Assembly: GCA_018135685.1 (NCBI GenBank)
Contig: JAENPR010000798.1
Span: forward strand, 124,001 to 188,000
DNA: 64,000 bases
Direction of reading: 5' to 3'
Origin: Themeda triandra
Taxonomy: Eukaryota > Streptophyta > Magnoliopsida > Poales > Poaceae
Positions within the stretch are counted from its first letter, which is position 1, and each line of letters begins with the position of its first letter. This document shows positions 37,177-49,129 of the stretch, in pieces. The notes below the pieces were generated by a model that was not told the origin of the DNA, searched no databases, and saw nothing but the letters and a program-made list of their open reading frames with translations. The translations under genes were made by a program, and so were the position numbers.

Positions 37177-37290
37177 ATATGAGTTTTCTTGAATGCAAAC
37201 ATGTATGCATATAGTATCATTTCATTTGACAATTTAGGTCAAAGCCATATGATGCAATCATGTTGGAACTCAAAGATGAGGGGAGAAGTA

Positions 37291-37309
37291 GGTCCCACCG
37301 GGCGTGCCA
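37291..37309 (-). other. Primer-binding site of element A
   Basis: Minus-strand TGGCACGCCCGGTGGGACC lies five bases (GATTC) after the LTR end CCATCA. Position and the TGG start fit a tRNA-primed minus-strand start site. I do not assign the tRNA. Confidence 0.7.
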
Positions 37310-37314
37310 GAATC

Positions 37315-40300
37315 TGATGGCGGGGAAACGGGCGACTAACGACCCGCCTCCGCGTCAGCAGAGACAATTATAAATTTAAATGGGATAATATAAAAGAAAC
37401 AGGTATTGCGAGTCCATATTTCCATAGTTCTTATATTTCCATAAAAATTATGTTAATTACATCTCCGAAGAGAATACCCCTGATTAAGAGTTCCAACATG
37501 AGTACATAAAAAATAAGATTACATCATATGGCTTCCTATTACAAACTACAAGAGAAAATGAAAAATCTTCAATGTCTTGTAGTCGCGAATGGATGGATGC
37601 ACATGTCTTGCATTTGACGATATGGTCGTCTTCTTTAACAATGACATTTCATTTGATGAGGAATCAATATATACTCCTATATGATAGGTGGCTAGCTTTC
37701 TAGCTTTTCTGGGAAGTCATGATATGCATATATGTATGCACGTTTTTTAGAATATTTTGTTATTTATTTAGCCCATAAGTTTTGACATTTCTTTGGTGCA
37801 TATTATATCATGTATATATGCACGCGATCTATCTTGAAGACGTACTGAATGAGGTAGTCTAATTTTGGGTTATTTGGGAACATGATTTGACATGTTCTCG
37901 CATATATGCATACAAGCATTCGGCATATGGTGCCGTATTTCTTTTCGGTCGAGATAATATGCTCGCTTTTGCCAAGACATAGGAAAATATATATGTTGCA
38001 GCGCCGGACTTTGCCGTGGCGCGTGCGATTCACTTATTCATGCCCATATCATGACATTTGATTTTATTTGGTTTGATTTAGTTTATATGACTTAACTAAC
38101 ATGGTATTTGCTGGATGCAGTTTAGCCAAGAAACAATATCTGATTTAAATAAATCAATTTTGTTTATTGCATTACATGGCCCAGATGAGATGAGTTTGGA
38201 TGAATGCAGGTGCACGATCCATTTTTTTATAGTAGCCTTTACTAGTGACATACATAGCATGAACTAATCTGTGGCTAGCGTGATGCATCTGATCGACATA
38301 GGCACAAAATTATGTGGTGCCGTAGCTAATAAATTAGCATTGGCGGTTATGGCACGACAATTGGCATGATGGGACTAATTTTGTTTAGTCCATTTTATAA
38401 TTTGGCAGGGCATAGGTTCGGATGAAGACCACCTAAACATATGAAGGGGTTATTAATTTATTTCTTGATTTTGGCTAAACACGTGGGAGTAGCCATATGT
38501 TATTTTGTCTCCAAAATTCATTAGACATATGAATGCGACGCATATATGTTGATTCTTGCTGAAATATGGGATTAGCATACACACTTTATGGTAAGTTCAG
38601 TATACAGGCACACATGCACGCGCCGGCTAGTGTAACCCTGATATACATGCACACGCTAGTTAGCTAATTCACAATACACGTGCACATGCTAGCTAGCCAA
38701 TCTGTGATGCATATATGGCTCAATATACACATATACAGGCAAGCGCTAACTAGTTAATTTGTGCAGGAAGCGCTAACAATTTAGCGACGCTCAAGGTACC
38801 AGTTATACAGGGACTGAACAAATCTTAGATGCAGTGCATGGCTATCATGCAAGTTATCTATCTTCTCATGACGTACTGTATGAACATGAGCTAGCAACCG
38901 TCGTGGCTAAAACATATGCAGCTTTGTGCGAGTATGGAGCCAATTCGCGTCCATACCGATTTCACCATGAACCGGGTGGAGCCAAAGCGCGTCCACCGAT
39001 CTTATACCATATACCATGATTGGATGGAGCCAAGATCGCGTCCACCAATTTGTGTCGTATACAACAAGAATCATAACCGGGTGGAGCCAAAGCGCGTCCA
39101 ACCCAAATTTCAACCGCGGGATGGAGCCACAACGCGTCCAAACCCGAATTTCACCGAGGCACATTTGGCCTTTTACATCTTGGCCGGGGCACGAAGCCCA
39201 TGCGTAGCGCGGCCACCATAGTTTCTTTTACCTTTCACCGGGGTAAGACCCATGCACGCTGCTCATCCGCAGCGGCATGGGCCAGCCGTATACCGCTGTT
39301 GAAGATTTGTCGATGAAGATGTCGATGAAGCAGCAGGAGTTGAGAAGTAGAGAGGGGAGGCAAGATCAGAGAAGCACCATGCGGCTTCTCACCTTCCCTA
39401 GTGCTGCAACCGGTGCAGCGACGGCGTCGTGGACTCCTGGCTTCCGGCGATGCAGCGGCGGAGAGGCAGCCTCACGGCAGCAACTCCTCGGCACTCCGGC
39501 GACTCGACGATGCTTTTGTGGGCAAGCGTGGTGCGGCGGCCTGGAGCAGCGGTTTTTAGCAAAAGCAAGCAAGCAGCCTGGCGGCAGTATGGTATGGATG
39601 CGTCTACGGAGGCAGCCTGGCGGCCGTATGCAATATGGAGCGGGGGGTTCTGATCGATCGATTTGGACTGCTATTTATAGAGCAGGCAGCATGCGGTTGC
39701 CAGGGCTAAATGGCGGGAGTAGTTGCCAAGATTTGGCGCTCTTCAGTTTGATTTCGTATCTGATAATCCCATGTTTAATTAGGCGGCAAGCTTTGACTCG
39801 TTTGAATCGATTGAGCGCGCAGGGGTACGCACGGCGCCTTTGACTGCGTTTGAATATATCAGGCGCGTACAGAGTTTCCTTGCCATGCGCGTCAGCTATT
39901 TTACGTATATATATATTTTGATTGTCACAGTGTTTAATCCATGAAATAGGAAATGATTTATTTCCTGCCTGTCACAACCGTAGACGATGGATATATATAC
40001 ACGCTCACACGCTGTACGTGCAGCCATAGCTAGGTGGGTGGTATGTACCACACGCACAACACACGTTGCATGGATCGACCATGCATATCTTGATTAGTCC
40101 ATGTATATGTGCAATCACGGATATACGAGCACATAGACTTACTTCTTTTTGGGATTTGCCAAGATATATGTTTGTCAAGGCCTGATCATGCTCATGCATA
40201 CATACGTATATATGCGTATATATTCTTTCCTTTTTTTCTCGTTTCTTCCTTCTTCTTTTTCTACCAATCACCACGTCATGGACTTGATAGATCGTTTATG

Positions 40301-40495
40301 CATGGAATGCAAAACATTTTCTTTCACGTATTCACATGAGTATATATATGACATACAATATGTGAAGGCCATATTTGCACATGCTTTTGCATGTGTCGTG
40401 CATACATGGATGCACTAAATTTTATGGCCAATATCATGCATTTCTCTTATTATTCATTTCTTATTTATATGGAATTTGACACCATATATTATTTA
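37315..40495 (-). repeat. 5' LTR of element A, complete copy, main part
   Basis: The remaining 57 bp of this LTR lie beyond the CACTA insertion at 58541-58597, giving 3238 bp in all. It contains the only LTR promoter in the window placed to drive an element A genome: TATA box at 39671-39680. The CACTA element cut it 57 bp from its outer end, within U3 and far upstream of the TATA box. Confidence 0.93.
39671..39680 (-). promoter_or_regulatory. TATA box of the 5' LTR of element A, complete copy
   Basis: Minus-strand CTATAAATAG, about 2.35 kb before the end of the LTR and 2.5 kb before the first ATG of the exonuclease frame at 37176. Transcripts would have a long leader that includes the five-copy motif array. 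Confidence 0.68.
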
Positions 40496-40527
40496 CACTA
40501 CTAGACAAAGCCACTGTAGGGGCGGCT
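40496..40527 (+). repeat. CACTA terminal inverted repeat, left end
   Basis: CACTAC, then GA and AAA blocks, then CACTGTAGG are shared with the right end at 58506-58537. The two ends match imperfectly over about 30 bp. Confidence 0.9.
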
Positions 40528-40800
40528 AAAAAGCCACTGTAGGGGCGGCTGGGCGAGCCGCTCCTACGCCCCCGCTTACATGGGCTGGGGGCTGCCGTAG
40601 GGGCGGCTCAACACCAGCCGCCCTTACTACACAACCATAGTAGGGGCGGCTGGTGTTCCAGCCGCCCTTACAACACGACCATAGTAGGGGCGGCTGGTGT
40701 TCCAGCCGCCCTTACTACACGACCATAGTAGGGGCGGCTGGAACCAGCCGCCCTTACTACACGACCACAGTAAGGGCGGCTGGAACACCACCGCCCCTAC
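40507..40800. repeat. CACTA subterminal repeats, left end
   Basis: At least ten copies of TAGGGGCGGCTGG or its complement CCAGCCGCCCTTA, in both orientations, many as short palindromes joined by ACTACACGACCATAG. Such repeats bind the TNPA-type protein in studied En/Spm elements. Bases 40801-41340 beyond them are AT-rich with a short (TA)n run near 40856 and hold no gene that I can see. Confidence 0.88.
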
Positions 40801-41340
40801 TATGGATTTTCAGCAAAAAAAATAATAAATTACAATAATACATTTACAAGACAAATATATATATATATATAATCTCCATCACAGCCAAATTTAGAATGTT
40901 CCATCAACAAGTTCAAAAGTCCAATATATTACAACCAAATCGAAAGTCCAACATATTACAACCAAATCGAAAGTCCATCAAAAGTAACACAAGTCCATTA
41001 CTACAAGTGCACAAGCACTCAATGACCTAGAGATAGCAAATCGGTCCGACGAAGGAACTCATACTCCGGAATGCTACCTAACTCTGAGAGTAGGTTATGG
41101 TAATGACCGTTGACATATACCACTTGGTCCATTATGAAGTTGCATAGGTCACCTACCATCTCTATTAGCTCATCATCCTTGTAGGGGTCCCTTTGCACTC
41201 CGTGCTCTTCTTCCCACTACATTGGTCACAAAAAGCCAAGTTTAGTTCTAGAGACATTGCAAAGCTAAGTTTAGTTCTACAGAGATTGCATGCATCATAC
41301 TACGACCTACTAAGGATTCGAACTTACCAATTCAAAGGTG

Positions 41341-44300
41341 TCTCCCGTAGCCTTTCATGTTACCGATGAAATTACATACATAATATCCACAATGCATACT
41401 CCCGGCTTCGCTTCGGATCTGTGTGTGTTTCAATTTGCATATGAAAATGTCAAGTACAAGTATAGAAAACCATGTAATCTAGTGCCAAACTAAGTTGCAC
41501 TTACCGAACAAGTGAGTTTTGTAAGTCAAGTGGGTCCCCATCTCCGGATTATGTATGCCATCGTAATTTGTGACATATGTCCCGAATGCCTTGTACAAAA
41601 GAAACTTAGTATGTAGAATTCAACATCAAAGTGAATCATCTAATGTCAATAGGATTACAAATTTACTTACGTCGCGAGAATCGCCGTGAAGTCCATATAT
41701 GTATCGTGGTCAAAATGCGTAATCACGTACGTATGCCATGTTTCTCCCGAGGCAGAGGCCTATGACTATCCAAAGGGTTACTGCATGAGTTTTAAATATA
41801 GAATAGACACATAAGTTTGTTTACATCGAAATGAGATATACCGAACAATGTTTAAGTATATAGCCGAACTCACTCGAAGTGGTATGGTATCCATATTGTT
41901 TTGTAGTTTTCGAGATGCTTTATATATACGGCCATCCACGACGCAACCCTCAAGCCCTCCTTTTTTATTCTCTTCCAGCGGATCTTCTCTTTCTCCTCAA
42001 CCGTCACCCCTTCAGCTAGCTCTGGCGCATCCATCTTCCATCTCTTTGGGAAGTTAAAGGTTATCGATGCTATAGGCTGTGGGTCGATATACCCGGCCTC
42101 TAAAGACTTCGTAGCTTTAATGAAGTGAGCTTGCATTCTACAGATCACGACGTAAGTTAGTTACAACAAAAACCAACTAGGTTACATTGAGCTCATATCA
42201 AGAGGAAGAGGACTTACAAGCACCATGTGCGAATCAGATTCATCGACATTGAACCGAGGCAAAACATTTCGCGGACCTCGCTGAAGTCGAAGGAAATGGT
42301 AGTAGTTGGGCCTCCAAATGTGCCCTCATGTACTATAGCTTCCACCAATTGCATTTTTGTTTTTGAAACATGCAAAAAGTACCAATCATGGAACCTTTTC
42401 ATTCCAAGTGGCATCTTTTCGAGATACCGGTTTGGTAGGAAAGGTTTGCCTCTTACATATTCTCTCGGGCAATCCTTGGACCACGTGATCCTTTCCAAAT
42501 TTGGATACCTCTTTGCAGCTTTGTATTCGAGGGATCAACGGTTTTCCCGTAGGCAAAAGTGTTAATGCCTCGTGTTCTCGGCTTCTTTCGGTCATGAGCA
42601 TACCACTTCATCAAATTGGTCTTCGGCAGCTCCACAAAAGTTGTCGACTTTGTGTCCTTTCTTATCATGATGGGGATCTTCTTTCGAGCTTCGCATTGTT
42701 TAGAAGACCGTGCCATCTCTTCAAGGCCTTGCTCGGGGCGAGCCGGACATGGTTGTGGCTCGGGAGGCACATGGGGCGTCACATCACGCTCCGGCTCGGC
42801 ATGAGCTGCACCTTGTTCCCGCTCGGGAGGCACTTGTGGCGCCTCGGCATGAGCTACGAGGAGGTTGTTGCGGCGCTACTCACATGTGGCATCTCATCAT
42901 TCTCTATTGGTGCCCCCTCATCATCCCGTAGTGGTGCCCCCTCACCATGCTCCGCGGTGCCCCCTCATCATGCTCGCCCGTGCCGCCTCATCATGCTCCG
43001 GGGTGGCCGCCTCATACATCCAGTTCTCCTCACGAGACGGTGAATAGCCGATCTCTCCATCCTCAAGGAGGACTGTCTCCGAGATGTGCATCACTCGGAG
43101 TTGGCGATGTAACATTCAACACAATGTCCTTTTTGTACCAGAGGATGAATCGTTTCGTGAGTAGTCCGAGCTCACGTACCCTCGCTATTTGGAAAATCAA
43201 CATTATGCTTCTCATAGCCGGGTTTCACGATTAGTGCCTCGACCTTAGTGTAGTCATTCGGGACCGGGTTGCCGTGCCGATGTCGCCCGGAGTTGGAGGA
43301 TATGCCACACCCGTTGCCACCTCGTCATCACCGTGCCCCGCCGACGGGCGTCAACGGGGTGCAACTAGTTGGCCGTTGTATGTGATCGACCGAGACGGAG
43401 GCCGCATTGGAACCTTGGCCGCTTCGAACATCGGAGGGCTGCTTATTATAGCCAAGTCTCGAGGCGGCTCCATTTGTGTCCGCCGCTCGCAGACAGCCCT
43501 ACCGCTCGGAGTCTCTCGGTCGACCATTTCATTCACCATGGATTGAAGTGTCTCCGGGTTTCTCCCATGTTTCTTGTACATCTCCTCTCCTCATTGAGCT
43601 TGAATCCATCCTTCCAGTTGTATGTTTCCCTAACCCCCGACACGGCGTGTGCTCGGGGTTTCCCAAGCCAAGGGTAAGCTCGTCCCTCTCTCTAGTAGGA
43701 GTGAATGTGCCCTTCTCGGCGTCTTCAAAGCATATTTCATTATCCTTGACACCGCCTCTTCGGTCTCTCGGCTTGGAAAATTTCAGATCGCCTCCCGATT
43801 CACTCCTTGCAAAGACCCAATGCTTGGTGCGCCGCCTTAGTTTCGTCACTCGTGTGTTCCCAAAGAGCTATGGCATCCGCTTCCATCTTACGAAACACAT
43901 CTTCCTTGCCAAGATAGCCACCGGGGCCTAGACGAGGGTGGTGTATGTTCTTCTTCGCATTCAAGCGGTTCTTTTCACTTAGGGCCAAAGCTTCCGCGTA
44001 GTCTTGTCGCCCACGAGCAACGCCCTGCATAGCGGGAGTTATTTTTCCATACTTGTGGTACGGAGTTAACCCCTTTTGGATGTACTACGTGTTCAGCTTA
44101 GTCTTCCACCGTCGGAAGGACTCTCCCATCGTCTTCATAGCACGTCGCCTTACTACTACTAGCTTCTCTTCCGGAATCCTAAAATCGAAATTTTTCACCG
44201 ACGCTTCCATAGGGAGTCCTTTTCCTCTTCTCGTGATGTCTTTCCAATTAGGGACCGCTGGGTTACAATGGTCTTTCACGAGTGCCCCAATCGCATTGCG

Positions 44301-45006
44301 GTATTTTGATCTCGAAGGCTTCCGGCTTGAGGACCTCGCCCTTCTTCCCCGACCTCTTGAATCACATAGATCATTTTGTCACTTGGATATTGGTTTGGCT
44401 TCCGGGCCCTCGTGTCCTCTTTTGTTTGCTAGTCGAGGCCGAGGTTGTGCCCTCGAGGTTGCGGAGCGAGGCCACATTGGTAGTCTCTCGTGCATGTTGC
44501 CTCGCCCTCTTGTCCCCTACTCCGTCGTTTTCGGCAAAACGTGCGGACGCCGACGACATCTTTTCGGAGGTGGGGGAGGAGCCCGTATAAACAACAGTCA
44601 AAGTGTTAGCAGAGGTAAGCAAAACATAGCGTTACCAAACTTTATGATTTACTAAGGGACTTTCATATCCCTACCTCCTCGTCGACCTCGTCGTTTGGAT
44701 CAAAGTCCTTGTCCAACTCATCCGCCGTTGGCTTATGTCCGGGGTTCTCCGGGGAAAGGATCCTCGGGACTTTCATATGCCGAGGATGAGCCATCGTCCC
44801 CGCCGTAACCTTCATCATCCTCTCCTTCTCCCCCGCTTCTCCCACTTGGTCCTCGGCAAGGTCCTCCCGAGTAAGCATTTGTAGATTCTGCGACGCGGTT
44901 GTTCGAAATAATCGTATCCAAGCGGAAGGTTGTTTCCCGGCCCTCTAGGGCTAGGGTGCTCTTCAGTGGTTTTGGATGGGGTTGCATTCCTTGTTGTCCC
45001 CGCCAT
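41341..45006 (-). pseudogene. CACTA second gene: Ptta/En-Spm protein with Ulp1-like C48 protease tail
   Basis: A multi-exon or frame-broken gene. It starts at ATG 45006 (MAGTTRNATPSKTTEEH), just after a plausible 3' splice site (TTGCCTCTGTTAG). Acidic, low-complexity stretches follow (44663-44987). The Ptta/En-Spm region (PF03004-like) is at 43800-44030 with SEKNRLNAKKN and LGPGGYLGKEDVFRKME. Segments at 42214-42833 and 41870-42148 lead into a Ulp1-type cysteine protease fold: IWIPYHFE, then WVTLWIVIGLCLG, and finally GSMHCGYYVCNF with the expected catalytic Cys (codon near 41386-41391). Ulp1-type proteases remove SUMO-like tags in the cell; their job in transposons is not settled. Exon limits are uncertain because CAG/CTG-site errors are frequent here. 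Confidence 0.7.
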
Positions 45007-45084
45007 CACGTGATTTGTTCTAACAGAGGCAAGGAATAAAGTGTGCCTTAGTATCAGTACTAGTAGTAGTAGTCCTAGTAGTTT

Positions 45085-45471
<387 letters not shown>

Positions 45472-45764
45472 AAGAAGAAGAAGAAGAGAAGAGAGAGGAT
45501 GAGAGAGGAAGGAGGAGAAGTGTGGAGAGGGAAAGGTTTAAAAAAGGCCTCAGAAACATGTCTAGCCTCATTTGATCAAGAACTTGGAGCATCAAGGCAT
45601 CAAAATAGAGAACGAGAGAACAGAGAAAAAGGCACCGTAGGGGCCGGTAACGATGCCAAGTTGCTCACAAGTTCCCGATCATCAGCTCATATTCCATACA
45701 AAGAATGGACTTAGACAATCTCATCATCGGCAAAACAAAGGAGAAGACAGAGGAGAGAAAAAAA

Positions 45765-45950
45765 ACCCTCATCATTGGCATAAGGAAAGTACTCAGAATA
45801 TAAAAACCCTCATCATTGGCATAAGGAAAGTACTCAGAATATAAAAACCCTCATCATTGGCATAAGGCAAGTGCTCAGTATATAAAAACTCTCATCATTG
45901 GCATAAGGCAAGTGCTCGTATATAAAAACTCTCATCAATGGCATAAACAT
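45765..45950 (+). repeat. Minisatellite, five 40-41-bp units
   Basis: Units begin near 45765, 45806, 45847, 45887 and 45927 with CCTCATCATTGGCATAAGG and end with a stretch like GTACTCAGAATATAAAA. Units four and five differ by CTCAG against CTCG. Confidence 0.9.
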
Positions 45951-45974
45951 GAAGAGTGGCATCAATCCGCAATA

Positions 45975-46980
45975 TAAACGGTAGTAGTAGTAGTAGAGAG
46001 AGGGGAGAGATGGCAAAAAAAAAAGCAGCAGAGTGGCATATAATAGACCATATAAAGAGTCAAGTGTAGTAGTAGAGAGTAGTAGTAGTAAGAGTAGTAG
46101 TAGTAGTAGTAGAGTCAAGTGTAGTAGTAGAGTAGTAGTAGTAGTAAGAGTAGTAGTAATGACCCAAGAGAGAGTAGTGGTAGTAGTAGAGGAGAGGAGT
46201 GGAGGAGAGGAGTAGAGGAGAGGAGGACATTAGTAGTAACAGCCAAGAGAGAGTAGTAGTAGTAGTAGAGAGGAGAGAGAGGAGAGGAGAGGGGAGAGAT
46301 GGCAAAAAAAAAGGACAGAGTAATTATACCTCATTATACAAAAAAATTCAGTTAACATCATTGCACATGCCTTATGCCTCGGGTTTAAAGTAGCATCAAA
46401 ATAACATCATTGCACATGCCTTATGCCTCAGTTCAAAGTAGCATCAAAAAACATCATTGCACATGCTTATGCCTCGGGTTTAAAGTAGCACCATTAATCA
46501 CATATAAACACATTGGCTAAACAGCGCAGCAGTAGTAGAGAGGAGAGGAGAGGAGAGGGGAGAGATGGCAAAAAAACAGCGGTAGAGTGGCATATAATAG
46601 CCAGACCATATAAAGAGTCAAGTGTAGTAGTAGAGAGTAGTAGTAGTAGTAAGAGTAGTAGTAGTAGTAGAGTAGTAGTAGTAGTAAGAGTAGTAGTAGA
46701 GTAGTAGTAATAGCCAGGTAGAGAGTAGTAGTAGTAGTAGAGGAGAGGAGTGGAGGAGAGTAGTAGTAGTAGTAGAGTAGTAGTAGTAAGAGTAGTAGTA
46801 GAGTAGTAGTAATAGCCAGGTAGAGAGAGTAGTAGTAGTAGTAGAGGAGAGGAGTGGAGGAGAGGAGGAGTAGTAGTAGAGTAGTAGTAGTAGTAGTAAG
46901 AGTAGTATATAGTAGTAATAGCCGAGTAGAGAGTAGTAGTAGTAGTAGAGGAGAGGAGTGGAGGAGAGGAGAGAGGAGAG
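45975..46980 (+). repeat. Degenerate TAG and GAGAG low-complexity region
   Basis: Several blocks of (GTA)n joined by GAGAGGAGAGGAG stretches, with longer repeated segments such as GCATATAATAG...CCATATAAAGAGTCAAG (near 46035 and 46590). A spacer at 46320-46500 repeats ACATCATTGCACATGCCTTA. No gene is supported. Confidence 0.85.
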
Positions 46981-47039
46981 AGGACAAGAGGTGTAGCCTG
47001 CCAAATATAGTTCAGTTTTATGGCGGGTAGAAGATAGCA

Positions 47040-48010
47040 AAGTTCGGGTAAAACAGCAAAGAAAGTTCTATAGCAAAGTGTATTTCAAAGTGTATTTCGT
47101 TAGCAAAGTTACAATACCAATACGCATGTCATTTTTCAGAAATGAATTTTGTTGATAGCATACACATAAGCATTGTTCATCATGTTATAGCAAGAAAGGC
47201 ATAAGCATCGTTAAGCATAGAAGTGCACAAGCTATGGCAAAGATATGAGGTGAATTAAGCATCGGTGGACAAATGAAAAGGCAAAGCAGATCATGGGTGA
47301 ATCATGGATAGTTAAGCATAGAACAGGTAAGTGCATAGGACGGGATAGCATTTTTAAGCATCAAGCATAGAACAAGAAAGGCATAAGAAGCTAGGACGGT
47401 TATAGCATTGTTAAGCATCAAGCATTGTTAAACATCGAAGCTAGGACAGTTATGTGCACAGGTAAGGCATAAGCATCAGTTAAGCATAGAACAAGAAAGG
47501 CATAAGCATTGTTCATCATGTTATAGCAAGAAAGGCATAAGCATCAGTTAAGCATAGAACAGGCACAATCTATGGCAGCATATGAGGTGAATTAAGCATC
47601 AGTGGACAAATGAAAAGGCAGCAGATCATGGACTGAATCATGGACAGTTAAGCATAGAACAGGTAAGTGCATAGGACAGGATAGCATTTTTAAGCATCAG
47701 CATAGAACAAGAAAGGCATAAGAAGCTAGGACAAGTTATAGCATTGTTAAGCATCGCATTGTTAAGCATCGAAGCTAGGACGGTTATGTGCACGGTAAGG
47801 CATAAGCATCGTTAAGCATAGAACAAGAAAGGCATAAGCATTGTTCATCATGTTATAGAAAGAAAGGCATAAGCATCGTTAAGCATAGAATGTGCACAAG
47901 CTATGGCAGCATATGAGGTGAATTAAGCATCGTGAACAAATGAAAAGGCACAGATCATGGATCGAATCATGGACAGTTCAAAGATAGAACGTAAGTGCAT
48001 AGGACAGTTA
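47040..48010 (+). repeat. Tandem repeat, about three units of 330-340 bp
   Basis: The landmark CTATGGCA recurs near 47231, 47570 and 47899, each followed by ATATGAGGTGAATTAAGCAT and later by GATCATGG. Shorter GGCATAAGCATNGTTAAGCAT motifs repeat within each unit. Units differ mainly by CAG against CG or CGG. The remaining 48011-48200 is similar AT-rich spacer. No gene is seen. Confidence 0.85.
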
Positions 48011-48199
48011 AGCATAGCTCATGAAAACTGAATTGAGGCCACATTGACAATAATCAAGGCCGATTGACGGTTAAGCATTGGGTCGAACGGGTTGCGCGGC
48101 GCCGGCAAAGCCATCCTAACAAGCGAAACACCTCAACACAGCGCCGATTGATTAAGCATTCGGTCGAACAAAGTTGCGTACGCCAAAGAAACTGTCCTA

Positions 48200-48895
48200 A
48201 CAAGCGAAAACACTCAACACGGCGCCATTCTTACCGCGGCAGTCGAAGCACGGAGTCCGGAAGCAGAAGCCATGACAGAGGAAGGGAGGGGAAGTGAAGG
48301 GGAACGGGCCGAGACGCGTACCTGAGGAAGGAGACGGCGACGGGCAGACGGCGACGGAAGAAGAAGAGCTTGCGGGACCGAGAGCTTGCGGAAGGAGAGG
48401 CACACCGAGCTCCTCGCAGAAGAAGAAGAGCTTGCGGGCCTCCCGAGCTCGCGGACGGATGCGGGGCGGAGTGGGCACGGAGTGCGGCGGCCTTCCGTCG
48501 CGGGGGAAGAAGGCGGCCGTCGCGCCGCAAACCCTAACCCGGCGCGCATCCGGAGGAGGATGCGGTGCCGGCCGCCGGGGAGCTCACCGGGCCGGGCTCG
48601 GGCGAGGTCGGGCGGCGGGGGGGGAGGCGGGGCGCCGCGGCGAAACCCTAACCCGGCGCGCGGCGGCGTACTCCGGGCGGAGGAGGTGGCGGCTTCGGGA
48701 AGGTGAGGGAAGGGGAGGGGGGGAGGAAGCGGCGGAGGGCTCCGGGAAAATGGCGACGGTGGAGGTGGCGGCTCGACGGCGGCGGCTCGCGTCGGGGAAA
48801 TTTTGGCTGGCGGCGGCCCGTCAGGGGAAATGGCGCCCAAGACTTAGCCAAATTTCCCCGGGAGCGGCCGCTATATTCGCAGTTCAGCTCCCACC
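48200..48895 (-). promoter_or_regulatory. GC-rich promoter and leader of the CACTA second gene (inferred)
   Basis: A GC-rich island in an otherwise AT-rich element. On the minus strand it is rich in CT blocks and GCCGCC, holds two GGGTTAGGGTTT-type motifs and shows likely splice donors (CCTCAGGTACGCG near 48320 and CCGCGGTAAGAATGG near 48235). That is the look of a grass 5' UTR with a first intron leading to the ATG at 45006. Open frames on both strands (48214-48840 minus, 48294-48899 plus) have no recognisable domain. A captured host promoter is an alternative. Confidence 0.45.
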
Positions 48896-48896
48896 G

Positions 48897-48926
48897 TAAG
48901 GGCGGTTCCAGATAGAACCGCCCTTA
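48897..48926. other. Perfect 12-bp hairpin resembling the CACTA subterminal repeat
   Basis: TAAGGGCGGTTC, a six-base loop CAGATA, then GAACCGCCCTTA. The arm is close to the terminal TAGGGGCGGCT motif but sits 8.4 kb inside the element, at the edge of the GC-rich leader. Confidence 0.85.
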
Positions 48927-49129
48927 GAAAGGCTTTTTTTTCTTTTTTTTTAATATTTTCATAAAAATACAATAAGAACAAGTATTAATTTAAAAATAGG
49001 AAAAAAAATGTCCAATAATTCTTGAAAAATCAATATATATTAAATTCAGTAAAACAATTATAGTAAAAAGAAAAAATAAATAATTTTGAATTATAAAAAA
49101 ATGAATTATGGTTTTTTTTAAAAAAATGG

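Larger units (their letters stand above)
20572..38076 (+). repeat. Right copy of a tandem segmental duplication (left copy 1-17477)
   Basis: Position 1 matches 20572 and 17477 matches 38076. The offset drifts from 20571 through 20553 to 20599 because of small indels and poly-T length differences. Both copies hold the same E, B and A segments in the same order and orientation, with the same CATAT site. The period is about 20.6 kb. Confidence 0.9.

Noticed and set aside
46060..47040. Leu/Tyr/Thr-rich minus-strand frames
   Set aside because: Low-complexity translation of degenerate TAG and GAGAG repeats.
48214..48899. Long GC-rich frames on both strands, Pro-rich on minus and Arg/Gly-rich on plus
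   Set aside because: Both strands are open at once because of GC-rich composition; no domain, and the region reads better as a leader with splice donors.
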